Shown here piece after piece: positions 1 through 5,048 of a stretch of DNA of 5,212 bases (position 1 is its first letter; each line of letters begins with the position of its first letter). The DNA lies in assembly GCA_017936185.1 (NCBI GenBank), contig JAGBGA010000023.1, positions 1 through 5,212 of the forward strand, written 5' to 3'. The DNA comes from Alphaproteobacteria bacterium. Lineage in GTDB: Bacteria > Pseudomonadota > Alphaproteobacteria > Rs-D84. The position numbers were made by a program, and so were the translations under genes. The notes under the pieces are model-generated. The model ran no database searches and had not been told where the DNA came from. It saw nothing but the letters and a program-made list of their open reading frames with translations.

Positions 1-2
1 TC

Positions 3-815
3 ATTCGTTGCATTCACCCATTAAAATCGCGACGTCCGGTTATATGCGTTGGCAACATATTGGCGGGCGGTGTCGGCAAGACCCCAATCGTACGCGCAAT
101 TGCGAATTATTTTGGTTCACCGGTTGTAATGCGTGGCTATAAAAAAAGTGCCGCCACTGGCAATATTGGTGACGAAGCCACAATGTTATCACGCACCGGC
201 CTTGCGGTACATGTTGGCGACCGAAAAAGCAACATAACCCTTTTGAACAAGCAAGACGACCCAACCCCAATAATAATGGACGATGGCCTGCAAAACCCAT
301 CAATCAAAAAAGATGTTTCAATAATTGTCTTTGACCAGGGCTTGGGCTTTGGTAATGGCTTGATGTTACCGGCCGGCCCATTACGCGTCCCCAAAAGCCA
401 CACCAAGAAAGCCGACGCAATAATCATCATAAAAAACAAAAAACCAAAAAAGAACTTTGTTTTACCCACAGACAAGCCGGTATTTTACGCCCACAATCAA
501 ACAACATCACCATATGATGAAGACACAAAACTGGTTGCGTTTGCCGGAATTGGATACCCCAAGAAATTTTTCAATTCATTAAAAAACGTTGTTGCACGTC
601 GTGCTTTTGCCGACCATTATCAATACACCGCCGAAGACCTTGAAAAATTATTTGCATTGGCGGACAAAAAAGGGGCAAAATTAATAACCACTGAAAAAGA
701 CTGGGTCCGATTACCATTGGAAATTCGTGACAAAATAAAATACGCCCGTCTTGACACAGTTATAGACAACGCATTCTATGATTGGATAAAGGAGAAAATC
801 AAATGCCAACATTGA
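3..815 (+). CDS. lpxK: Tetraacyldisaccharide 4'-kinase LpxK, 3' part (5' end outside window)
   Basis: LpxK phosphorylates the 4' position of the tetraacyldisaccharide-1-phosphate, giving lipid IVA at the inner face of the cytoplasmic membrane. Seen: 270 codons open from the window edge, read in frame from position 3. The P-loop is VGN-ILAGGVGKTP at positions 48-86 (family form VGNxxxGGxGKTP). Then come GDEA (171-182, family GDEP; its Asp is thought to pair with the His of the ADH motif), DDGLQNP, a GFGNG..LPAGPLR block, AFAGIG, ADHY, and the C-terminal TTEKDWVRLP. All the main family blocks are present and in order, so the enzyme looks intact. In relatives the P-loop starts near residue 45-55, so roughly 35 residues, including the membrane-proximal N-terminus, are missing upstream. 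The TTG at 60 lies inside the P-loop and cannot be the start. The gene overlaps lpxC by 13 nt, which suggests coupled translation. The upstream neighbour is unknown; waaA is common there in alphaproteobacteria. Confidence 0.95.
   Translation: MRCIHPLKSRRPVICVGNILAGGVGKTPIVRAIANYFGSPVVMRGYKKSAATGNIGDEATMLSRTGLAVHVGDRKSNITLLNKQDDPTPIIMDDGLQNPSIKKDVSIIVFDQGLGFGNGLMLPAGPLRVPKSHTKKADAIIIIKNKKPKKNFVLPTDKPVFYAHNQTTSPYDEDTKLVAFAGIGYPKKFFNSLKNVVARRAFADHYQYTAEDLEKLFALADKKGAKLITTEKDWVRLPLEIRDKIKYARLDTVIDNAFYDWIKEKIKCQH
788..794 (+). promoter_or_regulatory. Shine-Dalgarno site that fixes the lpxC start
   Basis: The sequence AAAGGAG lies 8 nt before the ATG at 803, inside the last codons of lpxK. It supports ATG 803 over the in-frame TTG at 782, which lies upstream of this site. 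It also holds one of only four GAG/CTC trinucleotides I find in the window. Confidence 0.85.
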
Positions 816-1744
816 AAAAACAAGTTAAATTTTCTGGTGTCGGAATACATTCTGGCGCCCCTGTCGAATTAACGGTAAAGCCGTCTAAAAAGCCTGGGAT
901 TTTTTTCAAACGCACCGACATTCCCGACGCCGAACCGATTCCTGCAACATATGACAACGTTGGCGAAACCAAGATGCGCAACACAACCATTGGCCAAACC
1001 AACGGCGCCCACGTTCAAACCATTGAACACTTGATGGCGGCATTATTTTTAATGGGCGTTGACAGTGCAATAATTGAAATAAACGGCCAAGAAACCCCAA
1101 TCATGGACGGCAGTGCATCTGAATTCATATCTGGCTTTGAATCTGTGGGCGTTACACCGGGCAAGATAAAGCGCATTGTTGTAAAACGCGAAATCGTTGC
1201 ATTTGCACGCGATTTATTACGTGAATTACCCGCCCTTACCCGTTTCAAGATTTGGTTTTTCAACAAAATTTCTGGTCGTAAAAACAACGGTTTTGTAAAG
1301 TTATCACCAAACGCCGGCACGTCGCTTGACATAACGGCCACCTTGATTTATCCCGAAAAAATCATTGGTCATCAAACATACAAATATTCCTTTAACGGCA
1401 CCAAGAAGTCCGTCACAGAATTCATCAAAAACATATCACGCGCCCGCACATTTGGAAAATATTCCGAATGGGAATACTTAAAAAAGCGCGGCATGGGCCG
1501 CGGCGCGAACCAAGGCAATGTAATCGCATTAAACGACGCCGGTGACGGCACATTAAACAAGACCATTTGGCCCGACGAATTTGTTCGCCACAAAATTATC
1601 GACGCCGTTGGTGACATGTTTACCAGTGGCGGCATGATATGCGGCAACCTTGAATCTTATAAAGGCAGTCACGCATTAAACAACATCGTCTTGAAAAAGT
1701 TATTCAGCGACCCTTCAAATTATGATATAATTGATGGTGAATAA
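803..1744 (+). CDS. lpxC: UDP-3-O-acyl-N-acetylglucosamine deacetylase LpxC, with internal insertion
   Basis: LpxC is the Zn-dependent deacetylase of the first committed step of lipid A synthesis, acting in the cytoplasm. Seen: 313 aa from ATG 803, starting MPTLKKQVKFSGVGIHSG as the family does. Inferred zinc ligands are H76 (in VQTIEHLMAAL), H263 and D267 (in HKIIDAVGD). E75 corresponds to the catalytic Glu, D271 and H290 (in GSHALNN) to E. coli D246 and H265. The blocks PIMDGSASEF and ISRARTFG are also present. The spacing H263-D267-H290 matches E. coli H238-D242-H265. Oddities: about 28 extra residues near 133-161, in domain II's first hairpin, rich in hydrophobic and basic residues. The C-terminus stops about 17 residues earlier than E. 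coli's, so the enterobacterial C-terminal FtsH degradation tag is missing. The gene overlaps lpxK by 13 nt and is followed after 16 nt by a lipoprotein gene. In many bacteria lpxC instead sits at the end of the division (dcw) cluster. Confidence 0.96.
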   Translation: MPTLKKQVKFSGVGIHSGAPVELTVKPSKKPGIFFKRTDIPDAEPIPATYDNVGETKMRNTTIGQTNGAHVQTIEHLMAALFLMGVDSAIIEINGQETPIMDGSASEFISGFESVGVTPGKIKRIVVKREIVAFARDLLRELPALTRFKIWFFNKISGRKNNGFVKLSPNAGTSLDITATLIYPEKIIGHQTYKYSFNGTKKSVTEFIKNISRARTFGKYSEWEYLKKRGMGRGANQGNVIALNDAGDGTLNKTIWPDEFVRHKIIDAVGDMFTSGGMICGNLESYKGSHALNNIVLKKLFSDPSNYDIIDGE

Positions 1745-1760
1745 ACCAAAGGCGATAAAT

Positions 1761-2177
1761 ATGAAAAAGATTTTTGCATTATTATTTGTCACACTGTCAC
1801 TTGTTGCATGCAGTGGCATGATAAAAAACGAAAATGGCAGTCAATACTTGGTTCAACTTGACGCCGAACCGATTGGTTGCACATTCTTGTACAAACTTGA
1901 ATCCGAAGTATCTGTATACGATTCCGACGACGCCCGTCGCTATCTTGAAAACCGTATTGTCGACCAAGGTCGCACCGGCAACGCATATTGGATTACCAGC
2001 CAGCGCACCAAACCAAACGAATGGGTAATATTCGGCCCAGAACGTGCATTTGTATTGGTTGCGAACGTATACGACTGTCCACATCCAAACAGTGTCCGCA
2101 CCGCACGCGACGGGGGCAGTGCAACGGTTTCTGTACCAACAATACCGGTACAGTGTACATACGGCACATGCAATTAA
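1761..2177 (+). CDS. Small outer-membrane lipoprotein, possibly DUF4156-like
   Basis: 138 aa from ATG 1761. The signal peptide is MKKIF plus a hydrophobic stretch ending in the lipobox LVAC, so lipidation is predicted at C17. The +2 residue is Ser, the usual outer-membrane sorting outcome. The mature part (~122 aa) has four more Cys: C40 (PIGC), C106 (VYDCP), C132 and C137; periplasmic disulfides are possible. The layout PIGC...(central helix ending GNAYWI)...VYDCP resembles YjeI/DUF4156 lipoproteins, but I place it there only tentatively. The tail after ~110 is low in complexity (Gly, Ser, Thr, Val) and ends in a QCTYGTCN motif. I chose ATG 1761 over the in-frame start at 1731 because the latter overlaps lpxC and would put ten polar residues before the signal peptide. 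The Shine-Dalgarno is weak (AAAGGCG, 1748-1754). It is 16 nt downstream of lpxC and likely co-transcribed. Function unknown. Confidence 0.85.
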   Translation: MKKIFALLFVTLSLVACSGMIKNENGSQYLVQLDAEPIGCTFLYKLESEVSVYDSDDARRYLENRIVDQGRTGNAYWITSQRTKPNEWVIFGPERAFVLVANVYDCPHPNSVRTARDGGSATVSVPTIPVQCTYGTCN

Positions 2178-2203
2178 AAATCCCCCGTTTGGGGGATTTT
2201 TTT
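2176..2203. terminator. Bidirectional intrinsic terminator between convergent operons
   Basis: A run of five A, then T, CCCCC, loop GTTT, GGGGG, A and seven T. The arms pair as an 11-bp stem (A5-T-C5 with G5-A-T5). The T-run serves the plus-strand lipid A operon and the A-run serves the minus-strand pair. It begins within the lipoprotein stop codon and ends within the stop codon of the 146-aa minus gene, so both operons end on this one element. Confidence 0.93.
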
Positions 2204-2642
2204 ATTTAATCTTCTGCTGTACTGTGAACCTGTTTGCCGGCACAAATGGGAAATACAAATCTTTGAAAATATTTGTTGAATTCATATACTTTATACTTTT
2301 CAACGCACGTTCAAGCCCCTTTTGCGCTTCACGTCGTACATATCCATATTTACTGTAAAGATTTTGCATATGATTCCACAAGAATCGTGAATACAACAAA
2401 TACCCCGAATTATCACGTCTGTTCTTTACCATGAACGCTTCGGCATCTTCAACCAAACCATCTTGCATACGCACATCAAAGTTAAAATATTTTTTTGGAT
2501 TTTTCTGAATTTCTTTAACACGTTCTATATTTTTTAAAACCATTTCATATTCTTCCTTATCACATGCATACTTTGCTTGACGTGTCAAGAATAATATCAC
2601 TTCATCAAAAAACTTTGTTAACGTTGCATCATAGTCTGTCAT
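2202..2642 (-). CDS. Hypothetical protein, 146 aa, second gene of small minus-strand operon
   Basis: I do not recognise this protein. It starts MTDYDATLTKFFDEV at ATG 2642-2640 and ends VQQKIK. It has no signal peptide and no membrane segment. It is highly charged and looks mostly helical, with a Lys/Glu-rich stretch around residues 28-52, then YLLYSRFLWNHMQNLYSKYG around 81-100 and a basic helix (RREAQKGLERALKSIKYM). The C-terminal PFVPANRF part looks less helical. A strong Shine-Dalgarno (GGAGGAA) sits 5 nt before the start, which argues for real expression. It lies 19 nt behind the 108-aa gene, so the two are probably made together. The DNA looks more AT-rich than its neighbours, yet all Glu codons are GAA as elsewhere in the window, so recent transfer is not evident. 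Cytoplasmic location is inferred. Confidence 0.8.
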   Translation of the reverse strand: MTDYDATLTKFFDEVILFLTRQAKYACDKEEYEMVLKNIERVKEIQKNPKKYFNFDVRMQDGLVEDAEAFMVKNRRDNSGYLLYSRFLWNHMQNLYSKYGYVRREAQKGLERALKSIKYMNSTNIFKDLYFPFVPANRFTVQQKIK

Positions 2643-2647
2643 TACAA

Positions 2648-2654
2648 TTCCTCC
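2648..2654 (-). promoter_or_regulatory. Strong Shine-Dalgarno site of the 146-aa gene
   Basis: TTCCTCC on the plus strand reads GGAGGAA on the minus strand, 5 nt before ATG 2642. It lies in the 19-nt gap between the two small genes and confirms the start. Confidence 0.85.
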
Positions 2655-2661
2655 ACTGTTT

Positions 2662-2988
2662 TTATTTGCTTAATCCAAATTTTTCCAACATTTGACGTCC
2701 CTGCAAAACCTTGGCCCTGTTCTGTGCAATTGTCGCATTTTCCGGCAAATACCATGTAAACACAAACTTGTTTGGTGATACTTTTTCCACCTTTTGTTCG
2801 CTTAACCTGTTATATGCACTGCGATATTTTTTGATTTTCACACGACTTTTTGTTGATTCTTGTGCTTTTTCCAAAACCTTTAAAATCGAACAATATTCAC
2901 GAATCACCAGGTTATTACCACTGATTAAATTCCAAAAATCACGCGCCGCAAGACGTGCCCCTGCCATACTAAATTCATACTTTATCAT
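2662..2988 (-). CDS. Hypothetical protein, 108 aa, first gene of small minus-strand operon
   Basis: I do not recognise this protein. It starts MIKYEFSMAGARLAARDFW at ATG 2988-2986 and ends MLEKFGLSK. It is strongly basic. The middle (about residues 30-68) looks helical and rich in Lys/Glu/Arg, followed by a likely beta segment (NKFVFTWYLPEN) and a C-terminal helix (IAQNRAKVLQGRQMLEKF). There is no signal peptide, no membrane segment and no cysteine pair; the only Cys is in REYCSIL. The start is backed by AGGAG 6 nt upstream, and a promoter-like pair of boxes lies 5' of it. A nucleic-acid or ribosome partner is conceivable from the charge, but nothing in the sequence shows it. It is divergent from typA, with a 139-bp gap between the two start codons. 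Confidence 0.8.
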   Translation of the reverse strand: MIKYEFSMAGARLAARDFWNLISGNNLVIREYCSILKVLEKAQESTKSRVKIKKYRSAYNRLSEQKVEKVSPNKFVFTWYLPENATIAQNRAKVLQGRQMLEKFGLSK

Positions 2989-2994
2989 TTTTTA

Positions 2995-2999
2995 CTCCT
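2995..2999 (-). promoter_or_regulatory. Shine-Dalgarno site of the 108-aa gene
   Basis: CTCCT on the plus strand reads AGGAG on the minus strand, 6 nt before ATG 2988. It fixes the start of the first gene in the small operon. Confidence 0.85.
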
Positions 3000-3017
3000 G
3001 TTTAGCTTACACACAAT

Positions 3018-3045
3018 AATATAGACAAAACAACCAAAAAGTCAA
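3018..3045 (-). promoter_or_regulatory. Sigma70-type promoter for the small minus-strand operon
   Basis: On the minus strand, TTGACT (3045-3040) is followed after 16 nt by TATATT (3023-3018). An alternative -10, TATTAT (3021-3016), has an 18-nt spacer. Both boxes are close to consensus. Transcription would start near 3010, giving a leader of about 20 nt that holds the AGGAG site. This is motif reading only. Confidence 0.6.
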
Positions 3046-3064
3046 CTGTTATTGTATAAAAAAG

Positions 3065-3091
3065 TTGAAAATTCATATTTTTGGGTATACC
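3065..3091 (+). promoter_or_regulatory. Weak candidate promoter for typA
   Basis: TTGAAA (3065-3070) and TATACC (3086-3091) are separated by 15 nt, which is shorter than usual. It is the best pair I can see on the plus strand between the divergent start codons. The -10 overlaps the palindrome at 3083-3092, so a repressor bound there could control it. No better candidate was found, and the real promoter may lie elsewhere in 3000-3100. Confidence 0.3.
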
Positions 3092-3119
3092 CTGTACCTG
3101 ATTAACAAAAAATACAGGG
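3083..3119 (+). promoter_or_regulatory. Palindrome and possible leader hairpin upstream of typA
   Basis: GGGTATACCC (3083-3092) is a perfect 10-bp palindrome. Overlapping it, CCCTGTA (3090-3096) is the exact complement of TACAGGG (3113-3119), allowing a 7-bp stem with a 16-nt loop. The right arm covers the only Shine-Dalgarno-like stretch (AGGG, 8 nt before ATG 3128). CCC at 3090-3092 can pair with either GGG, so the two structures exclude each other. If transcription starts near 3098, as the weak promoter call would give, the left arm is not in the mRNA and only the DNA palindrome matters. Function is inferred. Confidence 0.4.
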
Positions 3120-3127
3120 CAAAAATC

Positions 3128-4954
3128 ATGAAAATTCGCAACATTGCAATTATTGCGCACGTTGACCATGGCAAAACAACCTTGGTTGATAATATGTTAA
3201 AGCAAGCCGGCACATTCCGCGACAACGAACGCATCGACGAACGCGTAATGGACAGTGGTGATATCGAACGCGAACGCGGCATTACAATTTCTGCAAAACC
3301 CACATCAATTCAGTGGGGTGAATACAAAATCAACATTGTTGACACACCTGGGCACGCCGATTTTGGTGGCGAAGTTGAACGTATCTTGTCCATGGTTGAC
3401 GGTGTTGTCTTGCTGGTGGACAGTTCCGAAGGCCCCCTTCCCCAGACAAAATTTGTATTATCCAAGGCTTTAAAACTGGGGCTTCGTCCGATTGTATGCA
3501 TAAACAAAATCGACCGTTCTGATGCGCGCCCTGATGAAGTATTATCAGAAACATTTGATTTATTTGATAAACTTGGTGCGACCGATTCCCAACTTGACTT
3601 TCCGTACCTTTATTCTGTTGGTCGCGATGGTTGGGCGGTTCGCGATTTGAATGACGAACGCAAAGATTTAACCCCGCTGTTTCAATTGATTGTTGACCAT
3701 GTACCGGCGCCCGACTGTAACGGCACCCGTTGCCAATTGGACGCACCGTTCAAGATGTTGGCCACAACACTTGAAGCCGACCCATACGTTGGTCGAATTC
3801 TGACGGGGAAAATTGAATCTGGCACTGTTCGTGTTGGCCAATCTGTCAAGGCAATTAACCGCAATGGCGAATTTATTGAAAACGCCAAAATCACAAAAAT
3901 CATTGAACATCGTGGTGTTGAAAAAGTATCACGCGACACCGCATCTGCGGGTGACATTGTGGTTGTCGCTGGTTTTTCCAAGGCCACTGTGGCTGACACG
4001 CTTTGCGACCCATCGGTTACCGAACCAATTCCTGCGATGCCAATTGACCCACCAACCCTGACAATGACATTCTTTGTTAATACATCGCCATTGGCGGGTA
4101 AATCAGGCAAGAAATTAACATCACGCATGATTGGCGAACGCCTTTTCAAAGAAGCCGAAACAAACATCGCACTTCGCGTTGAACAAAGCGAAAATAACGA
4201 AGCGTTCGAAGTATCCGGTCGTGGAGAATTACAATTGGGTATTTTAATTGAAACAATGCGTCGTGAAGGCTTTGAATTATCCGTATCACGTCCGCGCGTT
4301 GTAATGCACACCAATGAAAATGGCGAACGCTTTGAACCGATTGAAGACGTTGTCATTGACGTTGACGATGAATTCAGTGGTGTTGTCATTGAAAAAATGA
4401 CCAAGCGCAAGGCCACAATTACAGAAATGAAGGCATCTGGCGCCGGCAAGACCCGCATTGTATTTTCTGCGCCATCACGTGGTTTAATTGGATATTTATC
4501 TGAATTCCGCACCGACACACGTGGCACTGGCATAATGAATCGCGTTTTTGCCGAATACGCCCCATATCGCGGTGCAATCCAACAATATCGCCCGGGTGTT
4601 TTGGTTTCCATGGAAAAAGGCAGTGCCGCAACATACGCCCTGTTTAATCTTCAGCCACGCGGCACACTGTTCATCGACCCACAAACCGAAGTATATTCGG
4701 GTATGATTATCGGCGAACACAGCAAAGAAAATGATTTAGAAGTAAACCCGGTCAAAGGCAAAGAATTAACCAACATGCGTTCTGTTACCGCCGATGAAAA
4801 GTTATTCTTGGCCCCACCGCGTCGCATATCTTTGGAAGAAGCCCTGTCATACATCTTGGACGACGAATTGGTCGAAGTTACCCCCGATACAATCCGTCTT
4901 CGCAAACGTGAACTTGACAGCAACACGCGCAAAAAATTAAAAAAAGCACGTTGA
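3128..4954 (+). CDS. typA: Ribosome-associated translational GTPase TypA/BipA
   Basis: TypA/BipA is an EF-G-like GTPase that binds the ribosome and supports 50S assembly, chiefly at low temperature and under stress. Seen: 608 aa, the normal family length. G1 AHVDHGKTT (10-18), G2 RGITI (50-54), G3 DTPGH (72-76), G4 NKID (126-129). G5 lies in YSVGRDGWA (162-170), where relatives usually have YAS(A/G); Val sits in the usual Ser position. Next are the beta-barrel domain (about 205-290, with APFKMLATTLEADPYVGRI), domain III (PLAGKSGKKLTSRMI and SGRGELQLGILIETMRREGF), domain V, and the TypA-specific C-terminal domain (SRGLIGYLSEFRTDTRGTG, then VNPVKGKELTNMRS). The tail is basic (RKKLKKAR). I chose ATG 3128 because MKIRNIAIIAHVDHGKTT is the usual N-terminus. 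An upstream in-frame TTG (3065) would add 21 atypical residues. The Shine-Dalgarno is weak. The gene appears monocistronic, with its own terminator. Confidence 0.98.
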   Translation: MKIRNIAIIAHVDHGKTTLVDNMLKQAGTFRDNERIDERVMDSGDIERERGITISAKPTSIQWGEYKINIVDTPGHADFGGEVERILSMVDGVVLLVDSSEGPLPQTKFVLSKALKLGLRPIVCINKIDRSDARPDEVLSETFDLFDKLGATDSQLDFPYLYSVGRDGWAVRDLNDERKDLTPLFQLIVDHVPAPDCNGTRCQLDAPFKMLATTLEADPYVGRILTGKIESGTVRVGQSVKAINRNGEFIENAKITKIIEHRGVEKVSRDTASAGDIVVVAGFSKATVADTLCDPSVTEPIPAMPIDPPTLTMTFFVNTSPLAGKSGKKLTSRMIGERLFKEAETNIALRVEQSENNEAFEVSGRGELQLGILIETMRREGFELSVSRPRVVMHTNENGERFEPIEDVVIDVDDEFSGVVIEKMTKRKATITEMKASGAGKTRIVFSAPSRGLIGYLSEFRTDTRGTGIMNRVFAEYAPYRGAIQQYRPGVLVSMEKGSAATYALFNLQPRGTLFIDPQTEVYSGMIIGEHSKENDLEVNPVKGKELTNMRSVTADEKLFLAPPRRISLEEALSYILDDELVEVTPDTIRLRKRELDSNTRKKLKKAR

Positions 4955-4967
4955 AGAATAACATAAA

Positions 4968-4995
4968 AACACGCCTTTTCTGGCGTGTTCTTTTT
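4968..4995 (+). terminator. Intrinsic terminator of typA
   Basis: AACACGCC (4968-4975) pairs with GGCGTGTT (4982-4989) as an 8-bp stem with loop TTTTCT, followed by C and five T. It starts 13 nt after the typA stop and separates typA from the next gene. Confidence 0.9.
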
Positions 4996-5012
4996 GGTTA
5001 TAAAGTCATGTA

Positions 5013-5041
5013 TTGCAAAACAATAATAAAACATGTACATT
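5013..5041 (+). promoter_or_regulatory. Candidate promoter for the RgpF-like gene
   Basis: TTGCAA (5013-5018), a 17-nt spacer and TACATT (5036-5041), each matching four of six consensus bases. Transcription would start at about 5048-5049, on the start codon itself. TATGAT at 5043-5048 is a closer -10 match but would place transcription start downstream of ATG 5049. Confidence 0.35.
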
Positions 5042-5048
5042 ATATGAT

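Noticed and set aside
782..802. TTG 782 as the lpxC start
   Set aside because: It lies before the AAAGGAG site that serves ATG 803, and the added residues do not fit the family N-terminus.
2044..2358. Plus-strand open frame of 104 codons spanning the terminator
   Set aside because: It runs out of frame through the lipoprotein gene, across a strong terminator and antisense to the 146-aa gene; no start signal or recognisable protein.
3065..3127. TTG 3065 as the typA start, adding 21 residues
   Set aside because: The extra residues are not part of the TypA N-terminus, there is no Shine-Dalgarno before it, and the region holds leader structure instead.
3682..4611. 309-codon open frame on the minus strand inside typA
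   Set aside because: It is antisense to an unmistakable TypA coding region, its translation has no family resemblance or plausible start context, and long antisense frames are expected given the codon bias here.
5033..5040. 8-bp palindrome ATGTACAT before the RgpF-like gene
   Set aside because: Short palindromes of this AT-rich type are expected by chance, and nothing else marks it as an operator.
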